NCBI GenBank assembly: GCA_017311185.1
Contig: JAESUZ010000476.1
Coordinates: 216,856-280,855 of the forward strand
Direction of reading: 5' to 3'
From: Proteles cristata cristata
Taxonomy: Eukaryota > Chordata > Mammalia > Carnivora > Hyaenidae
Length of the DNA stretch: 64,000 nt
The position numbers and the translations under genes are program-made. The notes under the pieces are model-generated. The model was not told the origin of the DNA. It did not search any database and was given only the letters and a program-made list of their open reading frames with translations. Shown one piece after another: positions 12,201-24,985 of the stretch. The number at the start of each line of letters is the position of its first letter. Within the stretch, counting starts at the first letter, position 1.

Positions 12201-13440
12201 ACTGTCTATCATTACGATGTCCTGAACATTGGAGCAGACTTAGCTACTATGATTTGTAACAGAATCATCTGGGCAGTTTGTAAATGCAAATGGTGCTAGG
12301 GCACCAGAAACTTGTTCCTAACCCAGTTAGAGGTTCATCATTCTGGAAGCATTATCTTAAAGAAGTAAAACACCCAAGTCCCTCTGCAGAGGTGGGAGGA
12401 GATTATGTATAGTTCAGGAGACTAGACCTTTACACAGAAAATAAAAGCAGCAAGTAATTGATGAGAATTGTGATTCTCCCCAGACAACAAATATTACCTC
12501 CTATGTTTGCAGTGGAGCAGTATGTGGATGATTAAAATTCAGTTGATCAGTTAGAAATGACCTATCACTTGCCTAGACTAAAATTTTTCTTGGTGGTAGG
12601 CTCTTTCTGAATTTGATGGCTATTTGACACTTTTGCCAAAGAATATGTTTTAAATTATGTGTGTAATTAAAAAATGAGAAAATAAAGAATCCAACTATGT
12701 ACCTTCAAATTATGATACATATAAAAATAGTATAAATATCCACTTTTAACCATATTTTCTTAGAGGAAGTGGAGGCACAGTTCTTTGGTTTCACTGATAG
12801 ATGACAATATTAGCTAAAAACATTGGTAAAACTACCCATGGGAAGTGTTTAGAAAACAAGAATTGAAGAAGAGCATCACTGAAAGACACAATTAGGACAG
12901 AATGGAAGAAGAAAAGTGTTATCAAGGACTGAGTAATATTGCTAAGTGTTGTTGAGGTCATGTAAGATAAGGAGAGCAGATATATGGTTGGCTATCTAAG
13001 AGGACTAAAAGTAAAGTTTGCAGGACTTCGGGAAATCATGGATCTGTAAGACTAGAGATTACGGCTTTTTGTTTTTTGTTTTCTGGGTTTTTTGCTGTGT
13101 GGATTTTGAGCTTCTCTGGGATAATAACAAGGTTCATTATGTTAAAGTTGACTAATCCAGGAGTGATTTGTCCCAGGTGAGTGAGGTTTTGGGAGGCAGT
13201 AGGTGATGGTACTATGTAAAAGCGGCAGATTGCTTCTAACATGCAGGATGAAGCCCAGAGGTGCCACAGTTAGGCTCTCACATTTTACAAAACTCATCAT
13301 AGAAAAATGCTATCAAATGAATATGCCATGTAACATCTATCAGAAAGAAAATTGTAAATAGGGTATTTCACATTATCTGTTAATAAGCAACTTAAATAGT
13401 GACATAATTTAGAAAGTTTTTAAGATATAAAAACCTAACG
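9247..13440. other. Unassigned flank, few recognisable repeats
   Basis: Unique-looking AT-rich DNA. A MER5-like remnant sits at about 12240-12360 (ACAGAATCATCTGGGCAG, GGTTCATCATTCTGGAAG). A stretch of higher complexity at 10985-11310 has an open frame but no recognisable product. No gene is supported. Confidence 0.5.
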
Positions 13441-13444
13441 AACT

Positions 13445-13530
13445 GGCTTTTACTACTGACTACACATTATAATCATCTGGGGGAGTTAAAAACACAAATT
13501 CCTGGCAACAACGCAGTCCTTAGATTGTTT
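13445..13530 (+). mobile_element. MER5-type fragment
   Basis: CTACACATTATAATCATCTG followed by GGGGAGTTAAAAACACAAAT is the diagnostic core of MER5A-like elements. The rest is lost. Confidence 0.55.
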
Positions 13531-13549
13531 TCATTTTGCTGATGATTTC

Positions 13550-14980
13550 TTTTGCTTTATTAATAGAAATTCTTAATTTTAATGTAATCTAATCAACTTT
13601 TTTTTGTCATCATTTTTTTCTTGTACCTAATTTAATACATTCTGTCCTTCCTCAAGGTCATGGCTATTCTACCTTGGTTTCTTAAATTTTAAAGTTTTCC
13701 TTCCACATGTCTTTAATCCATTAGAAATGTTTATAAATAGCATAAGGTACTAATTAAATTGTAGTTTTCCTTTGTGGTCTTAGTATTGGTGGTCCCAGGC
13801 TTCTTCTTCTTCTTCTTTTTTTTTTTAAGGGCTCAACCTTTCTTTTTCTTTTTCTTAAATAATTTATTGTCAAGTTGGTTTCCATATAATACCCAGTGCT
13901 CTTCCCAACAAGTGCCCTCTATCATGCCCATTACCCCCCTTCCTCAGTTTGTTCTCAGTATTCAAGAGTCTCTCATGGTTTGCCTCCCTCCCTCTCCTCA
14001 ACTATTTTTCCCTTCTCCTCCCCCATGGTCCTCCGTTAAGTTTCTCCTAATCCACCTATATGTGCAAACGTATGGTATCTGTCCTTCTCTGCCTGACTTA
14101 ATTCTCTCAGCATAACACCCTCAAGTTCATCCATGTTGCTACACATGGCCAGATTTCATTCTTTCTCATTGCCATGGAGTATTCCATTGTATAGATAAAC
14201 CACATCTTCTTGATCCATTCATCAGTTGAATGGATCTTTCCATGTTTTGGCTATTGTTGAAAGTGCTGCTATGAACATTGGAGTACATGTGCCCCTATGC
14301 ATCAGCACTCCTGTATTCCTTGGCTAAATTCCTAGCAGTGCTATCGCTGGGTCATAGGGGAGTTCTAGTGTTAATTTTTTGAGGAATCTCCACACTGTTT
14401 TCCAGAGGGGCTGTACCAGTTTACACTCCCACCAACAGTGTAGGAGGGTGCCCGTTTCTCCACATCCTTGCCAGCATGTATAGTCTCCCGATTTGTTCAT
14501 TTTAGACACTCTGACTGGTATAAGGTGGTATGTCAATGTGGTTTTGATTTGTATTTCCCTGATGATGAGGGACGCCGAGCATCATTTCATGTGTCTGGGG
14601 TTCAACCTTTCTTTAGGGAGTTATAATTCATTTCTCTCCTTTGTCTCATATTCTCATATCCTTGTATGTATGGGTTTGTTTCTGGTCTTTCAATTCAGTT
14701 ACATTAGCAATTTGTCTATCCTTTGCCCATGCCATACTGTCTTAATTATTACAGCTTTACAATAAACATTGATGTTTCATGAGGGGTCATCATACCATCT
14801 TCTTATCCTTCTTCAGCAATACTTTGATTATTTTTGTTCATCCACATAAACTTAGAATGAGCTTATCAAATTCCTTGTAAAACCCTTTTGTGAAAATTAA
14901 ATAAATCCAAAAGTCAATTTGATAAGTGACATCTTTAAAATATTGAGGACTCCTACTTACGGTGCAGATGGTTTACTTGA
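13550..14980 (-). mobile_element. Old L1 (minus) split by a younger L1
   Basis: Old L1 sequence in reverse flanks the younger insertion: about 13550-13820 (CACATGTCTTTAATCCATTA, then a degenerate AAGGTACTAATTAAATTG) and about 14620-14980 (ATACTGTCTTAATTATTACAG, TACTTTGATTATTTTTG). Both pieces are non-coding through divergence. Confidence 0.6.
13846..14597 (-). mobile_element. 5'-truncated L1, 3' end of ORF2 plus 3' UTR
   Basis: Minus-sense L1 of the felid type. The 3' terminus reads TTGTCAAGTTGGTTTCCATA in reverse at 13866-13885. A surviving ORF2 C-terminal frame at 14324-14536 includes [27 protein letters not shown] and [11 protein letters not shown] 17-bp target duplication GG(G)(C/T)TCAACCTTTCTTT lies at 13829-13845 and 14598-14614 with one mismatch. 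A CTT repeat and T run lie left of it. Confidence 0.93.
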
Positions 14981-14984
14981 ATTT

Positions 14985-16060
14985 GCTGATTTTAAAGTAT
15001 TTTCAGTGGAGTGGAATTGATATACCAAACATTCAAGAAAGAAATATCAATTCTACACAAACTTTTCCAGACCACAGAAGAGGAATAAAACTTCTAGATT
15101 CATTTTATGAAGTCAGACCTTTTAACAAAACCAAGACATTACAATAAGAGAGAACCATAGACTAGTATTTTTCATGAAAACAGATACAAAAATCCTCAGT
15201 AACATATAACCAAATTAATATCAGCAATTTTAAGAAAATGTTAAGACACCAAAGTTGAGTGGGATTTATCCTGGAGGAGCAGGGCTAGTTCAGTACTCAA
15301 AATCAATGCAATCAGGGGCGCCTGGGTGGCTTAGTCGGTTAAGCGTCCGACTTTCGCTTGGGTCATGATCTCGCGGTTCGTGGGTTCGAGCCCCGCGTCG
15401 GGCTCTGTGCTGACTGCCAGCTCAGAGCCTGGAGCCTGTTCCAGTCTGTGACTCCCTGTCTCTCTGACCCTCCCCTGCTCACGCTGTCTCTCTCTCTCTC
15501 TCCTAGAAATAAATAAAAAATATTTAAAAAAAAATCAATGCAATCAACATGTCAATAATTAAAGAAGAAAATTCATATGATTATATTTATACAAAAGAAG
15601 CAGTTGACAAAATTCAATATTCATTCATGACAAACTAGAAAGAAATGTTTACTTTCTCAACCCAGTGAAGGGATCTAACCCCTTCCCATCCCCCTCCCTC
15701 CAAATAGAATTAACATAACACTTCATTGTGAAAATCTGAATTCTTTAATCCTTAAGATTGTAAAAGAGGAAAGTATGCTCACTCTCGTCTCGTCTCACTA
15801 CTATTTGACATTTGCTGGACGTCATAACCAGTGCAATAAATAAGCCATAGAGACTGGAGAGAAAGGGATAAAACTTACTGTATTAATAGATGAGATGATT
15901 GTCTATAAAGAGTATACAGAGAAACTACAAAAAGATATCAGACTTAAAAATTCAATTTAGCAAGGTCAGAGGATACTAGGTCAAAATATAAAAAGAATTT
16001 GTATTGCTACATACTGGTAATGAACAATTTGAAATTGAACCAAAATCTAGAGATGAGTTT
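14985..16060 (+). mobile_element. Old L1 ORF2 (reverse-transcriptase region), degenerate
   Basis: Plus-sense sequence follows the L1 reverse-transcriptase region: the CTTCTAGATTCATTTTATGAAG stretch, then GATACAAAAATCCTCAGTAA, GTGGGATTTATCCTGGAGGA, GCAGTTGACAAAATTCAATA and a ...GGATACTAGGTCAA... segment. Many frame breaks. It is interrupted by the young SINE at 15315-15530, which landed in AAAATCAATGCAATCA, itself L1 sequence. Confidence 0.75.
15315..15530 (+). mobile_element. Young feliform SINE
   Basis: Full-length plus orientation. The head is GGGGCGCCTGGGTGGCTTAG, with a pol III A-box-like region and a B-box-like GGTTCGAGCCC. It has a CT-rich stretch and an AGAAATAAATAAAAAATA tail. Perfect 16-bp target duplication AAAATCAATGCAATCA at 15299-15314 and 15531-15546. 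Inserted in an old L1 ORF2. Confidence 0.97.
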
Positions 16061-18646
16061 AATGACTGGCCACTTGTTAATTTAGTAAAGTTTGCTTATT
16101 TTTCCATGTATAGGATGTCACTACGAAGCTTGGTCAGGATTTGACTTGGATTTTCAGCACCCTTTAAAGAAAATAATTTATCAATTGATTGGGACTTCCC
16201 ATGGTTCAGCATACTCTTGGTGTTATTTCAAATCTCTGATGATGCAGTCACACCTCAACAGTTGTTATATCCAACACAGATTGACAAGAACTGTTGTTTT
16301 CAACAATAGATCTGAAATAGGCTTGGCTGAGTTCAAATAATTTGTGGACAGAAAAAGGCATGTGATCTGCATCATGGTGTCTCATCGCCCAAAAACATAT
16401 GCTTAATAAGTTATAAGGAAGGGACAAAAATTGAAAAATTTCCTGAACAAGCCTGTTGAAGGTGGCAGTTGAAAATACCTTCAGATCTCTTGGAACCTGA
16501 CGTGTCACTGTGCATTTCATTAAAAAAAAAAGTCTGTCTTTCTGAATTGCTTACAGAATGAACCTATTAATAGATAATAACTTGCAAGTGAAGCAAAATG
16601 TGGTCTGGTGATGGTTCAGCTTTTATTTGCTTTTAACTTAAATGTTAAATATTCTTCAAACCATTGACTTGGAGTATGGTAGGTTCCTATCTCTTTAATA
16701 TGGATTTTTCAGCCTATGCCTTGCAAGGCACCTTATATAATATGACAGTGCTATGTTCATAATCTGCCAAGGTGTTCCTTCCTAGCTGCCTTGATGATAG
16801 ATGTACCATTATATGTGTCTCCACCAGAGGTATAAGGCATTGAAAATTTCTTCTCTGCCACGTGTCCGCAGGGCCCTCAAAAGAGGAAATAATTATTTTC
16901 AGGCCACCGCAATGACCTAAGTAAAAACATCTGGTATTTCTACATCAGTATAGTAGAAAGGTAGACATACTAAAAGCGACCCATTTGCTGATTAAATAGT
17001 TATTTTGGATGGCCATTATTTATTCCATAATGATATGATTTTTAGATTTCCCTAAATAGTTCTCTATATACATTATTCATTTGTTCAAATATTTGTCTCA
17101 AATATTCTTCAAAGGTAGTACATGTTAGACACTGAACCAAGGTACTTAGTTGTGTAGGAAGCAAAGTGAAATAAGATTATATGAAATTATTTCTAAGAAC
17201 TAATCAGCCCAGAAGAAATAAAATCTTCAATGAGAGGCAATAAAAGACTCCGATTAATTCTCTATACATACGAGTAAGGTTATGTTTTCATTCTGCTGTC
17301 TGAGAGGGAAATCTATACAGAAGACAGTGTCACAGGACCTGATCATCACGCTCTATGGCTTTGAATGTCATGCACAATTTATTTCCTACTTTTGTTTCAG
17401 ATAAGAATGCCAGCTTAAATATGTAAAACTTTTAAAATACGAAATATTCCCAGGTAGGTTAAAGGATATGTTACTTCCTGCTGTTCTGTCAAAATAACTT
17501 TAAAATGTACTTGAGCTGGGAGAAAGTGAGATTGATTTTAAAGGTACCCTCTGCAGGGGTAGCATCAGTTAAGAAACAAAAGAAAGTGAGAATTCAGTAA
17601 GTGAAGTCTAAGAACTTTTTGTCAGAAATGGTTGGTATTCATGTCCTTGAATTCTGTTTACCCAAAGGAAAAACAGGGTCAAAAAGCCCAGAAACATTTT
17701 GTGGTCAGCTTGTATAGTTCAAAACCAGTTTATTTGCTTTAGTGGCTAATTCTTTGTAAGCAAATTCTCCTGTTTTTCCAGCCACAGTAGCCACACCATT
17801 GTTCAGAGAAGTATACTTTCTGTATTATAATATTAATAAACTAAGAGTGAAATGTTACCACAAATGTGGAGAAGAGAGGGGAAAACTTAAACATACTTCT
17901 TTTATATGAATGATGCCATTGGAAAAAGAATTTTACAAAATCAGAGGCAAGACTTAGGGCACATAAATGGCATCTATTAGTTTTTACAAGTTTGTTTTGA
18001 ACTCACAGTTTAAGTTTCAGGGTCTAGTTAGCAGAGTGCCTTATTAAAAACCTGCAATCTGGTGATCGCAATTCAGATAAAACCAATAGAAATGTATGTA
18101 AGTCCTTATATGTTTTTACAGATGAATTTAAGTATTTGAACCATGTAGCAGATTTAAAGGAAAATATTACTTTGATATTACATCTTTAGACTGACAGCTC
18201 TTACGTGGCCAAAGGAAATGTATCTAAACACCCTGTAGCCTTGTAATAGCTATGGGAACACATTCTTGTTGTGTTCCTTGCATCTTCAGTGAAACAGTAT
18301 TTGAATCTGCTTGAGTTGTGCCTTAGATTTCCCATAACACAAAAGCAATTTTGCAGTAAAGAAAACATGGAATATGATGTCACTATATCAAATTATATGG
18401 CTTCATTGATAATGAGAAGAAATTTTAGGACGTTAAAAACATCTTAACAAAGAATATCTAAGCTTAGGTAATAATTCATATCTTTTACCTCATGCCAGAG
18501 ATTACGCCAGGGAATCAGAGGAGGAGGAATAGCAAAGAGACAAATGGAAGAAGTAACACACTGTGGGGTAATCAGTATGGTGGAGTTTGGATTTCGGAGG
18601 TACAAATTGTAGCACAGTGTAGTCAGCTCAGTGAATTGTGGATCTT
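16061..18646. other. Unassigned unique flank
   Basis: No recognisable repeat or gene. 16090-16520 is of relatively high complexity with overlapping short frames on both strands, but no product can be named. 17000-18600 is AT-rich. Confidence 0.5.
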
Positions 18647-18660
18647 AGGAGTACATGTTC

Positions 18661-18663
<3 letters not shown>

Positions 18664-18693
<30 letters not shown>

Positions 18694-18900
18694 TTTTTAA
18701 TGTTTTATATTTCTAGGAGAGAGAGAGACAGCGTGAGCAGGGGAGGGTCAGAGAGAGAGGGAGTCACAGACTGAAACAGGCTCCAGGCTCTGAGCTGGCA
18801 GTCAGCACAGAGCCCGACGCGGGGCTCGAACCCACGAACCGCGAGATCATGACCCAAGCGAAAGTCGGACGCTTAACCGACTAAGCCACCCAGGCGCCCC
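18664..18900 (-). mobile_element. Young feliform SINE with long poly(T) end
   Basis: Minus orientation. The tail appears as a long T run (18661-18684) and the head as AAGCCACCCAGGCGCCCC. Perfect 17-bp target duplication AGGAGTACATGTTCTTT at 18647-18663 and 18901-18917. The long homogeneous tail and intact tRNA-like B box (GGGCTCGAACCC in reverse) suggest recent insertion. Confidence 0.96.
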
Positions 18901-19166
18901 AGGAGTACATGTTCTTTATTTGGAAGATATTCTATGTCCATGAAGATAGAATCGTCAGATGTAACATTAGACATTGCATATTATATAACCTAACTTGCAA
19001 GATCATGGAAAGCCAAAGAATATTGCTTGATCCTAAGCTTGGAATAAAGTTGGTCCCCAATAATATCTGGCTTCTCTGTTTCCTACTATTACATGTATTA
19101 TTCAGTATGAGATATTTTAAGCATACTGGATTTTGAGGTCCTTGAGAAATGAACTTTGTCTTATTC

Positions 19167-19204
19167 ATATTTATACCCTCTGTGATAATGGAGGGTATAA
19201 ATAT
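19167..19204. repeat. Perfect 14-bp inverted repeat (hairpin)
   Basis: ATATTTATACCCTC at 19167-19180 pairs exactly with GAGGGTATAAATAT at 19191-19204 across a 10-nt loop. Confidence 0.95.
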
Positions 19205-19219
19205 ATTCAAAATACATTT

Positions 19220-19255
19220 ATATATGTATACATATATATATATGTATACATATAT
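19220..19255. repeat. 36-bp perfect AT-rich palindrome
   Basis: Two copies of ATATGTATACATAT flank a central (TA) run, and the whole block is its own reverse complement. It lies 15 bp from the hairpin at 19167-19204. Confidence 0.95.
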
Positions 19256-19495
19256 TTAAAATATGTTCAAAAATATTAAATGGACATAGTTGAATTTTTG
19301 TGTATAGCAAGTCCAGTAGGGGAAATACTTCAAGAATAAGCACTGTGGCCAGTGTCACTTACATTCTAGTTGGGGTGCCAACATTCGGCTGAGGCCTGAT
19401 TCACTTCTGAATTTTCTGTTTCACATGTATAAACCTTGTCTCTATTCCTTTTGTTCCCAGCAAGACCAATAGTTCCATTAAAATAGAAAATTGTT

Positions 19496-19673
19496 GGGGC
19501 ACTTGGTGGCTCAGATGGTTAAGTGTCCAATTTAGACTCCGGTCATGATCTCATGGTTTGTGAGATCAAGCCCCGCATAGAACTCTGTGCTGACAGTGCA
19601 GAGCCTGCTTGGGATTGTTTCTCTCCCTCTGTTCCTCCCCCAGTCACTCTCAAAATAAATAAATAAACTTAAA
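19496..19673 (+). mobile_element. Older feliform SINE
   Basis: Diverged head GGGGCACTTGGTGGCTCAGA, then GTCATGATCTCATGGTTTGT, CTCTGTGCTGACAGTGCAGA and an AAATAAATAAATAAAC tail. Short flanking AAAATTGT at 19487-19494 and 19674-19681. Confidence 0.9.
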
Positions 19674-19681
19674 AAAATTGT

Positions 19682-22600
19682 CATGCACTTCTTTCATAGC
19701 ATTACCCTTGCTGGAGTTAAATGTCTAAAAAACAAAACAAAAACTAGTGGCTGGTATGAGACCATAGGTTCTCAATTTGCTGCTCTCAGTCCTACCAATC
19801 TTTGTGTCACTTTGATCAATTTCAGGAAAAAGAAATGGGTTATTTATGCATATTCCTAAATAGGAGTGGTTGAAGACACTCTTAAAAGAGAAGTGGTTAC
19901 TCATCAGACAGAAATGCTTACTGTCAAATCCACAGTAGGTGCTCAATTGACACTTACCCCAGATAGCGGGCTGTCTCAATTATCAGTCAGAGATGGACTG
20001 TACTGTATTTGCCGCATAGCACAGTGTGAGAGAGGTCACAAGAAAAATAACATTTTGGAATTCTGACTAGTGAATGGAATTGATTAGGCGAAATTCCACA
20101 TCTCAGGGTGCTAATTATTCTACAAGCTATTGAGATGCAGCTGAATTTTTTTTCCCCCTAAGATTCACACACCCAAGTTATAATGGGATGGCTAATAGTT
20201 AGATTTCTGAATTCATTTATGGACTACTCATCCGTGTGGAGAATGCTGTCCAATACAAATACAAAAACACAAAATTGTTTGCTAACCACCAGTTATTTGG
20301 TAACTTGAAATAATAAAATTCATAATGCCTGACAATTGGAAAAATACCAGTGTAATAAAATAAAATCTTAAAAATCTAAGAAATATTTAAAAGTAATTAA
20401 ATTACTTCAGTGGGAATTATTATAGAACATGCAGAAGATTAGGTTTTCTCTGACTAATAGGATTTGCTTCTGTATGTATTGTATGCAAGTTGCTTTAATT
20501 CACACACACACGAAGGAAGGTCACATAATGAAGTAACAAAACACTTTCTTTAACAAGATGTATTGATCTAACACCAGAACCTATAAAGAATATGGTTTCT
20601 TCTTCCATATTTATACTCATTATTAAGTGTTAAATAAAATCAATATTCCATATCTAGCTCCAATTGATAGTATTCAGTAATTTGGGGTAAAGTACAAAAC
20701 ATTCAAATTGAAAAAAATAGCTAGAATCAGCCAAAAAAGTGCTTCACTATATTAAAGATCAGGAAGATATCAAATAGATTAGTTATTTTGAAAAGAGGGT
20801 ATGAGGATGGTTGATTTGAAGAACCTTCAATGCAATACATTCCCACCTCACATTACATACTCCAAGCAAGGGAAAGCTATATCTCTACTCTGTTTCCTTC
20901 TGTTTCTTTATTTGTGGGATAACATACCATGTTTTGAAAATACGTACGTTATTCACTATGGAAAGAACTCATGGCGGAGAGTGGGGATGAAGGAAAACAC
21001 TGATGTTCTTGAACCAGAATTGAAATGCTAGTTCACCTCCTTATGACCAGTGTCTTAGAGAAAACAACCTCAATAATTACTGGAAGTAACAGGAAGCATT
21101 CTCTGCAAGAGGAGGGTAGGCAATGAAGTTCCCAGAGGTTTTCCAGCCTTCCTTATGGTCTAGCAGAAGAATTTGAATGTTGAGAGTAAGAGGATGGAAG
21201 TTGAAACATTTCTGCCTCTAGTGTGGAGGATTGATCTTTAGTGTCTAGAAAACATGCTTAGAGAATAAAGCTGAAAAAAAAAACCATAGAAACTGTTAGA
21301 AAATAGTATATTTCTAATATTAAACTCTATAGACATAAATGTATAATAATGTCTAAAACCTAGGAAATGGCACACTATTTCAAGAGGAAGGAAATAGAAA
21401 ACCAAAACAAAACAGGAAGTTCTAAGAAATAATCTTACACTGAATTTTATGGAGGGGAACGGCTCACCAGGAAAGTAGCTTTGCCTCAGAAGGGAGGCTT
21501 TATTTTCTTATATAGAAAGATATGATCATACTTGCCAAAGTAAAAATACTTAATTTGGTTTCTGCATGACTCTGTTGAATTGATTCTTTTATTTCTTTCC
21601 TGGAAATTATTTACTTTTATTACCTTTATTGGAATGGTGAATTAAACACTTTCTTCTTATTTATATATATTAAGTGTGATGGAAAATCCCAAATGGGAGT
21701 AACTCAAATAGTTAATATATATTTAGGAAAATAGCCATCCTAAAAATATATGTAAAATTTATAGTGGCAAAAATATAACTATTCACAAATGTTAAGGGTG
21801 TAAAGAACAAAAGAGTTCAATGACTACACCATTAATTTTATTGTAACATATGTCTTTTATAAGATAAATATCCATTAGCTTCTTGGACTCTGTGGATATT
21901 GTTAAAATATATAAAGATTATTTGAAAAATATTACCTTAAAATAATAGCTTTCTACATGATTTTTATCTGTTCAAAGAATAATGCAGAAGGGTGATAAAG
22001 TAAAATATAATTGTGTGAAAAAGGGAAGGAGGGAATGATTGTAAGCATTTGCCACAGTGGGTTAATGTCAATATTAAAAATATAATTTTTTGATACATAG
22101 ATTCTAAGTAAATCATGGACCTAGAAACTGATGGAGGAATTAATAACCAAGAACTGCATATTTAAAGACCTTGAGGCACAGAGGTCAGGCACATTTAGAA
22201 ACCTGAAATAAGTTCACCATGGCTTGAACCTATGTTTAATGTAACAAAACTTTAGGGACGCTTCTATAGTGGATATTGAGCTGGCAATTACAACTGATTT
22301 GTGGTCATGATTTTTAAAAATTCCTGTGATCTGTAACTACAGATCTGTTAAATAATGACTAGTAAATCTAATTTTAAACCGCCTATCAAACAGTTTGAGA
22401 AATTTAAGGGCAAGCCAGTGTTATCTGAGCATTACTCTAATTAGAAGCAAATATTCTTATAGATCCAGTGCAAATGATAAGAAAAATTAAATAAGAAACA
22501 TACCATTCTACTTTATTTCTACAGAACCAACTACAACCCTAAAAGATATGTAGCAACATTTTCCAAATGCCATTGGTTTGATTTTCAAAATTCTTGGTAC

Positions 22601-22780
22601 TCTCTGAAAAACAGTAGGATCTTACTATACCTCTATTCATGATTTGATAGAATTCACATAATGCTGCTTGATTATTCTTCATTAATAAGAAACTGTTACT
22701 GGGGACATACCTTATGCCAAGAATGACCTATAAGCATATGAAATACTCATCTTTATTGATAAATTTTATTTTCATGATTA
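19682..22780. other. Unassigned AT-rich flank
   Basis: I see no gene and no young insertion. Short open frames, for example 19866-20066 and 20801-21031, have no recognisable motifs. Local AT-rich simple sequence occurs near 21650-21790. Confidence 0.5.
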
Positions 22781-23230
22781 TTAATGGTAACAATGAGTTA
22801 CCATTTCACACCACCAGGTCACTAAACTATTTTTTTAAAGTTCTAAAAATACAATGTGGTGGTATGGGTTTGTTGGAATGGGAACATTCCAACAGAAGTG
22901 TAACTACTACCATTGCTGTGAAAAACCATTTCATATTACCTTGTAAAGTAATAAATGCGCACATACCAGCAATTCCGCTCCTAGGTGTATGCATATACTG
23001 GAAGATGTTTTATACCAGAAAAACTAAGAAAAAAATAACAAGCAAACAAAACCTAGATTCTTTAATACTAGAATAATTAATTAGTGATCTCTTTATAAAA
23101 CCGCAAAGAATATGAATTAACTGTAGCCAATTTTTCAACATGGATAAGTCTCAAACTCAATTTTGGGAAAATAGTAACAAAATATATACAGTTGGCTTCT
23201 TTCACATAAAGTTCAAAAATAAGTTAAACT
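22780..23230 (+). mobile_element. Old L1 3' ORF2 remnant
   Basis: The sequence follows the L1 ORF2 tail: TGAGTTACCATTTCACACCA, AACATTCCAACAGAAGTGTA, CATACCAGCAATTCCGCTCC, TTTCAACATGGATAAGTCTC and GTTGGCTTCTTTCACATAAA. A 120-aa open frame at 22714-23076 is a decayed piece of this, not a gene. Confidence 0.65.
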
Positions 23231-23245
23231 AAATAGTAAGTTGCT

Positions 23246-23452
23246 GGGGCCCCTGGGCGGTTCAGTCTGTTAAGTGTCTGACTTCAGCTTAGGTCATGAT
23301 CTCACAGTTCGTGGATTCGAGCCCTGAATCAGGCTGTGCTGACAGCTCAGAGCCTGTTTCAGATTTTGGGTCTCCCTCTCTCTCTGCCCCTCCCCTGCTC
23401 ATGATCGGTCTCTCTCGGTCTCAAAAATAAATAAACAGTTAAAAAAATTTTT
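23246..23452 (+). mobile_element. Feliform SINE
   Basis: Head GGGGCCCCTGGGCGGTTCAG, B-box-like GGATTCGAGCCC, tail AAATAAATAAAC. Perfect 15-bp target duplication AAATAGTAAGTTGCT at 23231-23245 and 23453-23467. Confidence 0.94.
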
Positions 23453-23467
23453 AAATAGTAAGTTGCT

Positions 23468-24522
23468 TAGGGGTATATCCATATGTGATAAAGCTATGAT
23501 GAAAAACCAGACATTGATTATCCCAACATCCTTTTCCCTTGGTACTCATCTCCTCCTCTTAATGGTACTATTTATTTAACTTTGTGCTTCTTTTTCTCTT
23601 CACCTAGTATCACCTGTTCAAATCTTACCCCGTTTTGAATGGCCAAGTTTGAATACTTTTTCTCCATGATTCAGCATTTACCTAGTCTTTTCTGTAATAT
23701 GTGTTTACTGTATCATAACATTATATTTTGTGCAAGGTTATTTATCTACTTCTTGATGATTCCTTTTATATTGCTACCATCTCAGACAGAGATAATGAGT
23801 CCTTAATTTTTTACAACTTCACAGCCTGTAGCAAAGTGCCTAGAATAAGCACAAGCACAAGTAATCACATTTTTTATGGAATTGTATTTTGATTAAAATT
23901 CACTTTATTATAAAACCCTTAAAGCCTTATAATGAGGTTATATAAGGGAAGAACACTTTGCTCTGTATCTTCAAATTTTAAACAAAATATAAAGAGGAGA
24001 ATTGTTTTAGGGACAAAGCTATGAAAATGGAATTAAGAAAAAGAATTCACAGTGTGTGGGCCTGTATATGTATGCACATTTGTGTGCACAGGCACAGATA
24101 TTTGAGTTTTTTTAAGTAATAAATGTATATATTTTTAAATATAAAATCATGTAACAATACAAACATTTCTAAGCCTTTATTTTCAAATTACTCTCACCAC
24201 AAAATGAGAGTGTATTTTTTAGAAAAGCTTTACTTTCAAGCTCATTGATAAAATTTTACTTTGGAGAAATAGATTGTTTATATTTTCAACAATTACATGC
24301 AATATTACTGTGTCAGATGGGGTTGCTCACTTACTGTTTTGAACCATGTGATGAAGCTAAAGCTTATTCTAGGAATTAGAAGTGCCAATTCTTGTATTGT
24401 AGTTGTTTGCTTGTGCTTCTATTAATAATATTATCTTCTGAATATTTATAGAAATCTTTTAAAGTCCGTTGTCCATCTCATTATCTTGTTTGGGCCAATT
24501 GAATTAAAACTGGCTCTTACAA
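23468..24522. other. Unassigned AT-rich flank
   Basis: No repeat or gene is recognised. Low-complexity AT runs occur near 24120-24180. Confidence 0.5.
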
Positions 24523-24730
24523 GGGCGCCTGAGTGGCTCAGTCAGTTAAGTGTCTGACATCAGCTCAGGTCAGGATCTCAAAGTTTGTGAGTTCAAGCCC
24601 CATGTCGGCTTTCTGCTGTCAGCGCAGAGCCCGCTTTGGATCCTCTGTCTCCTCTCTTTCTGCATCTCCTCTGCTCTTGTGCTCTCTTTCTCAAAAATAC
24701 AAACAAACAAACAAAAAACATTAAAAAAAA
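24523..24730 (+). mobile_element. Feliform SINE, older
   Basis: Head GGGCGCCTGAGTGGCTCAGT, CAGGTCAGGATCTCAAAGTT, CTGCTGTCAGCGCAGAGCCC and a tail with CAAACAAACAAAC. Imperfect flanking duplications around AAAACTGGCTC (24507-24517) and AAAACCTGGCTC (from about 24730). Confidence 0.9.
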
Positions 24731-24985
24731 AAACCTGGCTCATATAACCTAATAAATCTACTTCGTTGCTTACATGTAAATTCCATTATAGGCTAACCTG
24801 CCGAAAGGAAACAATGTTGAGAGTCTCAGTGTCCACCTTCCTCTTCCCTTATGGCGTCTCACCTAGTGAGTCATCATGGCCATTGGACAAAAGGACTACA
24901 GGAGGTCAACAGTGTCCATACATTTGTTAGACTTTAAGAAAGTATAGTTTCTGTTTTATTTTTTCACTTAAAACATACAAGAACA

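Noticed and set aside
15315..15400. tRNA-like A and B boxes that might suggest tRNA genes
   Set aside because: They are the tRNA-derived heads of SINEs; no cloverleaf with a proper anticodon arm and acceptor stem is present.
22714..23076. 120-aa open frame
   Set aside because: Overlaps decayed L1 ORF2; no conserved domain and no coding signature.
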